A program made the position numbers and the translations under genes. Source: Cribrihabitans marinus (GTDB taxonomy: Bacteria > Pseudomonadota > Alphaproteobacteria > Rhodobacterales > Rhodobacteraceae). From it: DNA of 64,000 bases. How positions within the stretch are numbered: position 1 is the stretch's first letter; each line of letters starts with the position of its first letter. The notes beneath the pieces are model-generated. The model worked only from the letters and a program-made list of their open reading frames with translations. It made no database searches and was not told where the DNA came from. Shown one piece after another: positions 1-7,916 of the stretch. The stretch covers positions 62,001 through 126,000 of the forward strand of contig NZ_FNYD01000004.1 of NCBI RefSeq assembly GCF_900109035.1, given 5' to 3'.

Positions 1-584
1 GGTAGGGCCTTGGACACGATGTCGTTCAGCTGGATCTCGCCAAAGGCGCCCCGGGTCTGCTTGTTCGACAGGATGTCCTGCAGCGACAGCACGTCGCCCG
101 AAAGCTTGGTGATGTTGTCCTGCGCCTTGTCGATTGTCGCCAGCCGTTCCTGCAACTGGGTCAGCGAGGTCGCGGTCTGCTTGGAGGAGCCGTGCAGGGT
201 TTCCTTCATCCGCTCCTGCATCTCGGTCAGAGCCCGGTTCTGGCGCATCATGTTGTCGGCCAGGCGGTCGTTCATCTGCTGCTGCACCGAGGACAGGCGC
301 GATTCGACGGTCTGGATCACCTGCACCTGCGCATTGGCCTGCGTCTCGGACACCGATTGCAGGCCGCCGCGCAGCTGCTCCTGCCCCTGTCCCAGCTGCT
401 GCACGTTCTGGCCCAGCATCGTGACCTGCTGCACCAGCGGCCCGGTCATGCGGGCCGAGCTGCGCGCCGCGTTCAGGGCCATGAACAGCATCAGAAGGAT
501 CAGCAGAACAACGCCTGCCGCCACCAGCCCCCCGATCACCAGCGGGTCGTCCAGCGCGTAAGTCTGTCCTGCAATCTCGATCAT
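1..584 (-). CDS. rmuC: RmuC family protein, N-terminal part (cut by window edge)
   Basis: RmuC is a membrane-anchored protein that limits inversions and other rearrangements at repeats; its C-terminal domain is related to restriction-nuclease folds but lies outside the window. About 194 residues are visible, read leftwards from the ATG at 582-584. A hydrophobic anchor covers about residues 15-37. It is followed by a long Gln/Leu/Ala-rich coiled coil (about 45-170). The start of the conserved core, GAFGEIQLNDIVSKAL, falls right at the edge. The gene sits 54 bases downstream of mutL on the same strand, so the two may be co-transcribed as a genome-stability pair. The identification rests on the anchor plus coiled coil plus core motif and is firm, although most of the catalytic-like domain cannot be inspected. 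Confidence 0.88.
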   Translation of the reverse strand, partial: MIEIAGQTYALDDPLVIGGLVAAGVVLLILLMLFMALNAARSSARMTGPLVQQVTMLGQNVQQLGQGQEQLRGGLQSVSETQANAQVQVIQTVESRLSSVQQQMNDRLADNMMRQNRALTEMQERMKETLHGSSKQTATSLTQLQERLATIDKAQDNITKLSGDVLSLQDILSNKQTRGAFGEIQLNDIVSKAL

Positions 585-638
585 GCCCGCACCTTCGTTC
601 ACGTTTTGTCTCATACCTACCGCAACGGCGCGGCCGGA

Positions 639-2495
639 TCAACTGCGTCCGAACAGGCGTTCGATATCGCTCAGCTTCAGCTCGACATAGGTGGGCCGGC
701 CGTGGTTGCACTGGCCCGACATCGGTGTCGCCTCCATCTCGCGCAGCAGGGCGTTCATCTCTTCGCCGCGCATCCTTCGGCCCGAGCGCACCGACCCGTG
801 GCAGGCGACCCGGCTGAGGATCGCGTCGATCCGGGCGCGCAGCGTGGCGCTTTCGCCCTGGTCGGCCAACTCGTCCAGGATGTCCCGGATCATCGCGGGC
901 ACGTCCACCTCTCCCAGAACCGCCGGGGTCTCGCGCACCGCGATGGCGCCGCCGCCAAAGGGTTCGAGGCCAAGGCCCAGCTGCGCCAGCTCGTCGCTCA
1001 CCTCCAGCAGGCGGGCCCGGTCGCCTTCCGACAGCTCGACGATCTCCGGGATCAGCAGGGCCTGCGCCGCGATCCCTGTGTCCGCCATCTGGCGCTTCAG
1101 ATTCTCGTAAACCAGCCGCTCATGCGCGGCATGCTGATCCACGATGACCATGCCGTCAGCCGTCTGCGCGATGATGTAGTTCTCGTGCACCTGCCCGCGT
1201 GCTGCGCCCAGCGGCAGCCGCTCCGCCGGCGTGGTGTCCGCATCCCCCGTCTCCGGCACTTCCTCGGCCACGATCCGGCCGCTGAACGCATCCGCCATCT
1301 CGGCAAAGCCGGGGGCCTGCGCCTGGTGCGCGGCCCGGCCGGCCGCCGGCGAGGGGCGGTCCATCTGGTAGATGCGCGCCGGGCCGGGCGCCGGTTCCGG
1401 GCGCATCGCGCCCAGGGTCGCCCCGGCCACCGTCGAAGAGGCCCGGTGTCCCGCCGCGGCCAGGGCATGGCGCAAGGCCGAGACGATCAGCCCGCGCGCC
1501 ACGCCGGGATCGCGGAACCGGACCTCGGATTTCGCCGGGTGCACGTTCACGTCGACAAGCATCGGATCGCAATCGACGAACAGCGCCGCAGCCGGGTGCC
1601 GGTCCCGGCTGAGCACGTCCATATAGGCCGCGCGCAAGGCACCCGTCAGCATCTTGTCACGAACCGGACGGGTGTTCACGAACAGGTATTGCGACACCGC
1701 CGCACCGCGCGAATAGGTCGGCAACGCGGCATAGCCGAACAGCCTGATCCCGTCGCGGGTGGCGTCGATGCGCAGGGCGTTCTCGGCGAACTCGCGCCCG
1801 AGCACCTGGGCCAGACGGCCGTGCAAAGCGTCGAACAGGTCGCCGCTCTCCGGATCGGCGCGGAACGAGACGCGGCCCTCGCCACCGCCCGACATATCCC
1901 GCAGGGTAAACCCGACCGCAGGCTCGGCCATCGCCAGCCGCTTGACCGTGTCCGCGATCGCCTGGGTTTCGGCACGATCCGTTCGCATGAATTTCAGCCG
2001 CGCCGGCGTGGCATGGAACAGATCGCGCAGCTCCACGACCGTTCCCGACCGGAGCGCCGCGGGTCGAACCGTCCCGACCTGCCCGCCGGAGACCTTTATC
2101 GCCGCCGCGTCGGCACCCGGCACCCGGCTGGTGATCGTCAGGCGCCCGACCGCGCCGAGCGACGGCAGCGCCTCGCCGCGAAAGCCGAATGTGTGGATGT
2201 TCAGAAGGTCCGAGCCGTCGATCTTGGACGTGGCGTGGCGGGTCAGCGCCAGGGGCAGTTGCGCGGCCGGGATGCCGCAGCCGTCATCCGTGACCCGGAT
2301 CAGCGTCTTGCCGCCATCGGCGATATCCACGGTGATTCGCGTGGCCCCGGCGTCCAGCGCGTTCTCGACCAGTTCCTTGACCGCCGAGGCCGGGCGCTCG
2401 ACCACTTCGCCGGCGGCGATACGGTTTACGGCCGACTCGTCGAGCTGTCGGATTTCCGGAGGATCCTGCATCATATTGGGGTTCGCCTGCGCCAT
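639..2495 (-). CDS. mutL: DNA mismatch repair protein MutL (endonuclease-type)
   Basis: MutL couples mismatch recognition by MutS to strand removal. The N-terminal GHKL ATPase is clear: [12 protein letters not shown], a [12 protein letters not shown] helix and DDGCGI. The C-terminal dimerization domain carries [12 protein letters not shown], which fits the DQHA(x)2E(x)4E endonuclease motif, and also [10 protein letters not shown] and CNHGRPT, which match the metal-site motifs of nicking MutL proteins. This is the form found in bacteria lacking MutH, so the protein is inferred to nick DNA itself. I chose the ATG at 2493-2495 (618 aa), because translation further upstream gives a tail unlike MutL. 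The methionines at 2474 and 2471 are alternatives. A proline/alanine-rich linker separates the two domains, as usual. rmuC follows in the same direction. Confidence 0.95.
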   Translation of the reverse strand: MAQANPNMMQDPPEIRQLDESAVNRIAAGEVVERPASAVKELVENALDAGATRITVDIADGGKTLIRVTDDGCGIPAAQLPLALTRHATSKIDGSDLLNIHTFGFRGEALPSLGAVGRLTITSRVPGADAAAIKVSGGQVGTVRPAALRSGTVVELRDLFHATPARLKFMRTDRAETQAIADTVKRLAMAEPAVGFTLRDMSGGGEGRVSFRADPESGDLFDALHGRLAQVLGREFAENALRIDATRDGIRLFGYAALPTYSRGAAVSQYLFVNTRPVRDKMLTGALRAAYMDVLSRDRHPAAALFVDCDPMLVDVNVHPAKSEVRFRDPGVARGLIVSALRHALAAAGHRASSTVAGATLGAMRPEPAPGPARIYQMDRPSPAAGRAAHQAQAPGFAEMADAFSGRIVAEEVPETGDADTTPAERLPLGAARGQVHENYIIAQTADGMVIVDQHAAHERLVYENLKRQMADTGIAAQALLIPEIVELSEGDRARLLEVSDELAQLGLGLEPFGGGAIAVRETPAVLGEVDVPAMIRDILDELADQGESATLRARIDAILSRVACHGSVRSGRRMRGEEMNALLREMEATPMSGQCNHGRPTYVELKLSDIERLFGRS

Positions 2496-2783
2496 ACCCC
2501 AAGACTTAGCATGGTCCGGGCCGATTCTGCCACCGTTCGATGCGGTATCGGAGGCCGGAAAAAGAGTGGCCCGGCCCGGGCCGCCAGACGCGCCATTGAT
2601 CAACGGCGGTTCCTGCGACGGCACGGGCCGGGCGCGCGCGTGAGTGGTGGGCGAAGCTTCTCCCCAAAGCGCTCCGTCACAGGATCAAGTTAGGGCAGAG
2701 ACTTCGGTTTGGATATTGGGGTTTCCCCGTATCGGCGGGGAACAGCCGGAATCCGGGTGATTCTGACCCGAAAATTGTTTGCG

Positions 2784-3713
2784 CTACCCCTGAACGGGGG
2801 CCCCTGTGCGGGTTCGGCAGGGACCGAACCGGGCAGTCACGGCCAGAATCACCCCCGACATGGTGGCGATCATCCCCGCCGCGCTGATCGCGTCGGCGCC
2901 ACCCAGCCACAGCGGGCCGTATCCCGCCAGCACGTATCCCGACACCGCAGCGGCCACCGCGAAAACCACGCTCCAGGCGACCTGCCGCTCCAGCCGGTTG
3001 GTCATCATCCGCGCCGCCGCCGGCGGGCAGATGAACATGGCGATCACGATGATCGAACCCACCGCATCGAAGGCCGCCACCGCCGCCACCGCCGCCACGA
3101 TCACCAGCGCCAGGCCCAGGGGCGCCGTGGCAATGCCGACCGTCCCGGCAAAACCCTCGTCGAAGGTCGAGATCTTGAGCGGACGCCAGAACAGCCAGGT
3201 GAACAGGCAGACCGCCAGCAGGGTCAGCGCCATGCGCGGAAGCTCGGACGGCAACCCGCGAAGCGCCTCGGGGTCCATGAGCGAGGCCCAGCCCGTCGCG
3301 TCCAGCCAGATCAGGCTTTCGAGATTGCCATAGAGCGCGTGCTCCACATCCAGATGCACCGACGACGTGTCGGTCTGTTCGAGCAGCAGAACCCCGAAGG
3401 CGAACATGGCGGTGAACACCACGCCCATCGCGGCGCCCGGCTCGATCCGGCCCAACCTACGAACCGCCTCGATCAGGATCACGGCAATCACCGCCGCCCC
3501 GGCCGCACCCAGCATCATCGGCCAGGCCGAGATCACGCCGGTGAGCAGAAAGGCCACGACGATGCCCGGCAGGACAACATGGCTGATCGCGTCGCCGATG
3601 AGCGCCTGCCGCCGCAGCACCAGGAAATTGCCCGGCAGGGCGCAGGCCACCGCCGCACAGATGCCGATCAGCAGCGGCGTCAGCGACAGGGGCACGAACT
3701 CGGCACCGCTCAT
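2784..3713 (-). CDS. Metal (Mn/Zn/Fe) ABC transporter permease, TroD-like
   Basis: This is an integral-membrane subunit of a cluster-9 (TroABCD/Sit/Mnt/Znu) metal importer, of about 309 residues with roughly eight hydrophobic segments. Family landmarks include an early NFLVLRRQALIGDAISHVVLPG stretch (residues 29-50; the GDAISH core is diagnostic of this permease family) and DAVGSIIVIAMFICPPAAAR in the second half. It overlaps the upstream permease gene by four bases (ATGA), so the pair is translationally coupled and likely forms a heterodimeric channel. Unlike its partner it has no cytoplasmic C-terminal extension; it ends shortly after the last membrane segment. The exact metal cannot be decided from the permease alone. 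See the solute-binding protein for the ligand pattern. Confidence 0.9.
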   Translation of the reverse strand: MSGAEFVPLSLTPLLIGICAAVACALPGNFLVLRRQALIGDAISHVVLPGIVVAFLLTGVISAWPMMLGAAGAAVIAVILIEAVRRLGRIEPGAAMGVVFTAMFAFGVLLLEQTDTSSVHLDVEHALYGNLESLIWLDATGWASLMDPEALRGLPSELPRMALTLLAVCLFTWLFWRPLKISTFDEGFAGTVGIATAPLGLALVIVAAVAAVAAFDAVGSIIVIAMFICPPAAARMMTNRLERQVAWSVVFAVAAAVSGYVLAGYGPLWLGGADAISAAGMIATMSGVILAVTARFGPCRTRTGAPVQG

Positions 3714-4915
3714 GTCGCCACCCCCTGCGGGCCGCCGATCCGGCGGTCGATCTCGACGATCTGGTCCCGGGTCAGCACCGTCTCGATATCGCGCAACCCG
3801 TCATAAAGCGCCGCGACCGCCTCATGGGCCAGGTCGGAGCGCACGATCTCCCAGCGCTTTTCGTCGCGCAACGCCTTGGCGGCCCGCGCGCGGCCGGTCT
3901 CGGTCGCCACCCCGTCAGCACGCACCAGCCCGTTGCGGCGCAGCAGACGCAGGGTCAACGGCTCATAGATCGGCTGGCCCTGCGCCAGAGCCAGCAGCCC
4001 CTGCCGCAGGTGGACCCGGCGCTGGAAGCGGAGGTGCCGCAGCACCGCCGCCAGCACGCCGCGCCCCGGCGCCAGCAGCAGCGACAGCGCGAAAAGCGCG
4101 AAGCTGACCAGAACGATGATCGGCCCGGTGGGCAGGTTCGGCGCCGAGGCCGACAGCGCCGCGCCGACATAGCCGGCCAGCCCGCCGGCCAGCCCGCTCA
4201 GCAGGACCACGCGATCCGAGCGGTCGGTCCAGAACCGCGCGGTGACCGGCGGAATGATCAGCAGGGCGACAATCAGGATCAGGCCGACGATCTTGAGCCC
4301 GACCACTGTGACCGCCATCACCAGACCCATGATCGTCAGGTCGATCCGGGTGACCGGCAGGCCCCGCGCGGCGGCGTATTCCGGATCGAACGCGACCAGG
4401 GTCATCGGCCGCCGCAACATCAGGATCAGAGCCAGCGACAGCGCCCCGCCCAGCGCGATGATGACCGCGTCGCTGCGCAGCATGCCCGCGGTCGAACCCA
4501 GAAGGAAACTTTCCAGCCCCGCCTGGCGCCCCGCGCTCATGGTCTGGATCACCGTCAGCAGCACGACACCGAACCCGAAGAAGACCGACAGCACCGCGCC
4601 GATGGCGGCATCCTCGGCCAGCCGTGTGCGGCGGGTCAGCCAGGTCATGCACAAAAGCCCGATCCAGGCCGACAGCGCCGAGCCCGCCAGCAGGCCGGGC
4701 AGGTTCCGCCCGTCGCCGCCCAGCACCACCATCGCCATGAAGGCCAGGCAGATGCCCGGCAGGGTGGCGTGGCTGACCGCATCGCTGACCAGTGCGCGCT
4801 TGCGCAGGAACAGGAAGGTCCCGGTGCACCCGGCGGCCACCCCCAGAAGGGTCGCACCGATCGCGACCAGCGTGGCGTTGTAGCCAAGCTGCAGAAGCAG
4901 GGCATCGCGCAGCAT
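3710..4915 (-). CDS. Metal ABC transporter permease with C-terminal DtxR-like helical domain, TroC-like
   Basis: This is the second permease of the metal importer (401 aa). Residues 1 to about 270 hold the membrane domain, with the family hallmark LVSDAVSHATLPGICLAF. The last ~125 residues form a soluble, charged extension (from about RFQRRVHLRQGLLALAQGQP onwards). It has the pattern of a winged-helix reader (LTLRLLRRNGLVRADG, then TETGRARAAKALRDEKRWE) plus a helical tail, and it resembles the DNA-binding and dimerization parts of DtxR/MntR repressors. TroC-like permeases with such a tail are known, but its role is unclear; cytoplasmic metal sensing is a reasonable inference. I chose the ATG at 4913-4915, four bases after the ATPase stop codon. 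A farther upstream start would run into the ATPase gene. Confidence 0.9.
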   Translation of the reverse strand: MLRDALLLQLGYNATLVAIGATLLGVAAGCTGTFLFLRKRALVSDAVSHATLPGICLAFMAMVVLGGDGRNLPGLLAGSALSAWIGLLCMTWLTRRTRLAEDAAIGAVLSVFFGFGVVLLTVIQTMSAGRQAGLESFLLGSTAGMLRSDAVIIALGGALSLALILMLRRPMTLVAFDPEYAAARGLPVTRIDLTIMGLVMAVTVVGLKIVGLILIVALLIIPPVTARFWTDRSDRVVLLSGLAGGLAGYVGAALSASAPNLPTGPIIVLVSFALFALSLLLAPGRGVLAAVLRHLRFQRRVHLRQGLLALAQGQPIYEPLTLRLLRRNGLVRADGVATETGRARAAKALRDEKRWEIVRSDLAHEAVAALYDGLRDIETVLTRDQIVEIDRRIGGPQGVAT

Positions 4916-4919
4916 CGAT

Positions 4920-5723
4920 CTAGGCCGGCAGGGCCGACAGCTGATCGACCTGCGCAGTGGCCAGGCGCCCGCCATAGGCGGCCTGGAGGTTGCCGGCGGT
5001 GAACACCTCGGACACCGGTCCCTCGGCCACCTTGCGGGTGTTGATCAGGAACACGTTGTCGAAATAATCCGCCACCGTGGACAGGTCGTGATGCACCGCG
5101 ACGACGGTCTTTCCGGCGTCCTTAAGTGCCTTGAGGACCGAGATGATCGCTTTTTCCGTGGCCGCATCGACCCCGGCAAAGGGCTCGTCCAGAAGATAGA
5201 GCTCGGCGTCCTGCGCCAGGGCGCGGGCCAGGAAGACACGCTGCTGCTGGCCGCCGGACAGCTGGCCGATCTGGCGATCGGCGAAATCCTGCATCCCCAC
5301 GCGCCGCAGGCAGTCCATCGCCCGCGCCTTGTGCCAGGCGCGCACCCGGCCCAGGAGGCCAAGCTCGCGGTTGAGGCCCATCAGGACGACATCCATCACA
5401 TGGGTCGGGAAATCCCAGTCCACGCTGGCCCGCTGCGGAACATAGGCGATGCGGGCGCGCTGCGCATCCAGCGACCGGCCCAGCACCGTCACCTGCCCCG
5501 ACAGCGGGCGGATGATGCCCAGCGCCGCCTTGAGCAGGGTCGACTTTCCGGCCCCGTTCGGCCCGATGATTGCGGTCATCGCACCGGGCTGCACGGTCAT
5601 GTCGACAGAGAACACGGCGGGTTTCTCACCGTAAGAGACGGTCAGGCCGCGGATCGCCAGCGGGCTGTGGTCCAGCCCGGCGGCCGGGGCCGGGGATCCG
5701 TCGCGGGTTGCAAGCTGAAGCAT
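4920..5723 (-). CDS. Metal ABC transporter ATP-binding protein, TroB-like
   Basis: This is the cytoplasmic ATPase that powers the cluster-9 metal importer (267 aa). Walker A GPNGAGKST lies at residues 54-62, the signature LSGGQQQR near 155-162, and Walker B LYLLDEP near 175-181, followed by a D-loop and a switch histidine in AVHHDLS. The PQRASVDWDFP segment after the Q-loop glutamine is typical of the Mn/Zn importer ATPases. The gene starts three bases after the binding-protein stop and ends four bases before the permease start, so all four genes form a tight operon. There is a slightly long N-terminal tail (about 20 residues) before the nucleotide-binding domain. Confidence 0.94.
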   Translation of the reverse strand: MLQLATRDGSPAPAAGLDHSPLAIRGLTVSYGEKPAVFSVDMTVQPGAMTAIIGPNGAGKSTLLKAALGIIRPLSGQVTVLGRSLDAQRARIAYVPQRASVDWDFPTHVMDVVLMGLNRELGLLGRVRAWHKARAMDCLRRVGMQDFADRQIGQLSGGQQQRVFLARALAQDAELYLLDEPFAGVDAATEKAIISVLKALKDAGKTVVAVHHDLSTVADYFDNVFLINTRKVAEGPVSEVFTAGNLQAAYGGRLATAQVDQLSALPA

Positions 5724-5726
5724 GTC

Positions 5727-6680
5727 TCAGAACCCCGCCGACAGTTTGCCGTCCATGCCGCGTTCGGGCACTTCGGCGCCCAGCGCCCCGGCGATGACGG
5801 TCACGTTGTGGTCGATCATGCCGACATAGGTTCCCTCATAGGAGCCGGGCTGGCCCATCGCATCGCTGTGGAGCTCGCCGCCGACCCGAACCTCGTGGTC
5901 CCGCGCCTCGGCGCCCTCGATCAGCGCGCGGATCGAGCGGTCGGAGACCGAGCTTTCCACGAAGACGGCCGTGACGCGGCGCTCGACCAGCGTATCCACC
6001 AATTCGCGGATGCGGTTCAGGCCCGCCTCGCTCTGGGTCGAGATGCCCTGGATGCCCAGAACCTCGAACCCGTATTCCGCCCCGAAATAGCCGAAGGCGT
6101 CATGCGCCGTCACCAGCACGCGCCGCTCGGGCGGCACGCCGGACAGCACCTGCCGTGAATATTCGTGCAGCCGGTCCAGCTCGGCCAGATGCGCCTCGGT
6201 ATTGGCGGCAAAGGCCTCGGCACTTTCGGGGCGCTGATCGCTCAACGTGTCGCGCACGGCCACGACGACCTCGCGCCACAGCTCGGGCGCCATCCAGACA
6301 TGCGGGTCGAACTTGTCGGCATAGTCGTCATGGGCGCGCAACCGGTCCCGGTCGATGCGTTCGGCCACGGCCACGACCTCGCGCGCGCGCCCGAGATCTG
6401 CAAAGAAATCCTCCATCTGCGCCTCGAGATAGAGCCCGTGCCACAGGACCAGATCGGCGCGCGTCATCGCGACGATGTCGCTCCGGGTCTGGCGATAGGC
6501 ATGCGGATCGACCCCCGGCCCCATCAGCGCCCGAACCTCGACCTGATCGCCACCGACCTGCCGCACCGCGTCCGCGATCATGCCGGTCGTCGCCACCACA
6601 CTCAGCGGCGGCTCGGCCCGCGCTGTCACGGGCAGGGCCAGCGCAAGGGCCAGGGTCAAGAGAAACTGACGGCGAATCAT
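5727..6680 (-). CDS. Periplasmic metal-binding protein of Mn/Zn/Fe ABC importer, TroA-like
   Basis: This is the solute-binding protein (317 aa) of the metal importer. A Sec signal peptide is clear (MIRRQFLLTLALALALPVTA, cleavage near RA-EP). Predicted metal ligands are H60 (DPHAYRQT), H127 (DPHVWMAP), H193 (TAHDAFGYF) and D273 (HSDAMGQPG). Their spacings of 67, 66 and 80 nearly match the His-His-His-Asp set I recall for TroA. No His-rich loop is present, which argues against a pure ZnuA role and leaves Mn or Zn (or Fe) as the cargo. The start is the ATG at 6678-6680, preceded by an AAAGGA ribosome-binding site. The gene is first in the operon and lies behind a good sigma-70 promoter with palindromic operators, so metal-dependent repression by a Fur-family regulator is likely. 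Confidence 0.92.
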   Translation of the reverse strand: MIRRQFLLTLALALALPVTARAEPPLSVVATTGMIADAVRQVGGDQVEVRALMGPGVDPHAYRQTRSDIVAMTRADLVLWHGLYLEAQMEDFFADLGRAREVVAVAERIDRDRLRAHDDYADKFDPHVWMAPELWREVVVAVRDTLSDQRPESAEAFAANTEAHLAELDRLHEYSRQVLSGVPPERRVLVTAHDAFGYFGAEYGFEVLGIQGISTQSEAGLNRIRELVDTLVERRVTAVFVESSVSDRSIRALIEGAEARDHEVRVGGELHSDAMGQPGSYEGTYVGMIDHNVTVIAGALGAEVPERGMDGKLSAGF

Positions 6681-6710
6681 GATGGTCCTTTCTCGGCTTC
6701 GGTCCGGTTG

Positions 6711-6739
6711 AATATGAGAACCACTCGCAACTCTGTCAA
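6711..6739 (-). promoter_or_regulatory. Sigma-70 promoter of the metal-importer operon
   Basis: Reading leftwards, TTGACA (6739-6734) is a perfect -35 hexamer. A 17-base spacer separates it from CATATT (6716-6711), a 4/6 -10 match. The transcript would begin about 25 bases before the ribosome-binding site of the binding-protein gene. Both the spacing and the position are ideal. Start-site mapping would settle it. Confidence 0.65.
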
Positions 6740-6761
6740 TGCAATTGCGAATAAGTCGCAA
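6714..6761. promoter_or_regulatory. Paired 6-5-6 palindromic operators over the metal-importer promoter
   Basis: A perfect inverted repeat TTGCGA-N5-TCGCAA lies at 6745-6761, just upstream of the -35 box. A degenerate copy, ATGAGA-N5-TCGCAA, lies at 6714-6730 over the -10 and spacer. Their centres are 31 bases apart, about three helical turns, so two repressor dimers could sit on the same face of the DNA. The placement fits a Fur-superfamily regulator (Mur/Fur/Zur), but the protein is not encoded in this window. Confidence 0.5.
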
Positions 6762-6878
6762 TAACACTGGCAAGTTTTGTCCAAACGGTCAAAAATCCGG
6801 CGGGAACCGCCCTGCCTTGCTTGCCAACATGTCGCACAAGTGCAAACGTGCCTGCGAACCTCCTCAAGGATGACGACG

Positions 6879-7868
6879 ATGCAGACGCACAGCCCTGAGC
6901 GCACGGCGCATCTTCCGCAATTGGCCGAGGCACGGAATCCCGGGATGGCGCTGGACATGGACTGGGTGCGCGCGGTGCAGGCCAACACCTCGGCCATCGA
7001 GCGCCGCGCCGCCACGCTGCCCGGCCGCCGGTCGGTGAAAAAGGACCACCAGGCCGCCTGGCTGCTGAAGGCCATCACCCTGATCGACCTGACCACGCTG
7101 GCCGGCGACGACACGCCCGGACGGGTGCGCCGCCTTTGTGCCAAGGCGCGCCAGCCGGTGCGCGCCGACCTGCTGGACGCGCTGGGCATGGATGCGATCA
7201 CCACCGGCGCGGTCTGTGTCTATCACGACATGGTGGAGACCGCGGTGGACGCGCTGCGCGGCACAGGCATCCCCGTGGCTGCGGTCAGCACCGGCTTTCC
7301 CGCCGGCCTGTCGCCTTTTCACCTGCGGGTGGCCGAGGTCGAGGAAAGCGTGAAGGCGGGCGCGGACGAGATCGACATCGTCATCTCGCGCCGCCACGTG
7401 CTGAACGGCGACTGGCAGGCGCTCTATGGCGAGATGCAGGCGTTCCGCGCCGCCTGCGGCGAGGCACATGTCAAGGCGATCCTGGCCACAGGCGAGCTGG
7501 GCACCCTGCGCAACGTGGCGCGCGCCTCGCTGGTCTGCATGATGGCAGGCGCCGATTTCATCAAGACCTCGACCGGCAAGGAAGGCGTGAACGCCACCCT
7601 GCCCGTCAGCCTGGTGATGCTCCGCGCCATCCGCGACTATTACCAGCGCACCGGCCACCGCGTCGGCTACAAGCCCGCGGGCGGCATTTCCAAGGCCAAG
7701 GATGCGCTGACCTACCTGGCGCTCATGAAGGACGAGCTGGGCGACCGCTGGCTGGAACCGGACCTGTTCCGCTTCGGCGCCTCGTCGTTGCTGGGCGATA
7801 TCGAGCGGCAGCTGGAACACCATGTCACCGGCGCCTATTCCGCCGGCTACAGGCATGCCGCAGGATGA
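6879..7868 (+). CDS. deoC: Deoxyribose-phosphate aldolase
   Basis: DeoC cleaves 2-deoxyribose-5-phosphate to glyceraldehyde-3-phosphate and acetaldehyde in nucleoside catabolism. The Schiff-base lysine is K229 in GADFIKTSTGKEG, and the second catalytic lysine is K265 in YKPAGGI. The protein is of the longer DeoC class (about 329 aa) with an N-terminal helical extension. Two nearby ATGs exist at 6870 and 6879. I prefer 6879 because AAGGA (6866-6870) then has an eight-base spacing, while it would abut the first ATG. An aldehyde dehydrogenase starts 48 bases downstream and would oxidize the acetaldehyde product. The gene is divergent from the metal-importer operon, and I found no convincing rightward promoter. 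Confidence 0.94.
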   Translation: MQTHSPERTAHLPQLAEARNPGMALDMDWVRAVQANTSAIERRAATLPGRRSVKKDHQAAWLLKAITLIDLTTLAGDDTPGRVRRLCAKARQPVRADLLDALGMDAITTGAVCVYHDMVETAVDALRGTGIPVAAVSTGFPAGLSPFHLRVAEVEESVKAGADEIDIVISRRHVLNGDWQALYGEMQAFRAACGEAHVKAILATGELGTLRNVARASLVCMMAGADFIKTSTGKEGVNATLPVSLVMLRAIRDYYQRTGHRVGYKPAGGISKAKDALTYLALMKDELGDRWLEPDLFRFGASSLLGDIERQLEHHVTGAYSAGYRHAAG

Positions 7869-7916
7869 CCGCCTGGCCGGGACCTGCGCTGTGAGTATTT
7901 GGGAAAAGATGAAGCC

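Noticed and set aside
2594-2601. TTGATCAA near the mutL upstream region as an FNR half-site
   Set aside because: It lacks the four-base spacer of an FNR box and has no aligned -10 element.
192-2693. A very long open frame on the + strand across mutL
   Set aside because: It is the mirror of mutL in GC-rich DNA. The product is rich in His/Arg/Gln/Gly with no motif, and mutL on the other strand is complete.
2723-2742. Hairpin TTCCCCG-N6-CGGGGAA upstream of mutL
   Set aside because: A 7-bp stem without a T run in either direction, so I do not call it a terminator. It may be structural or chance.
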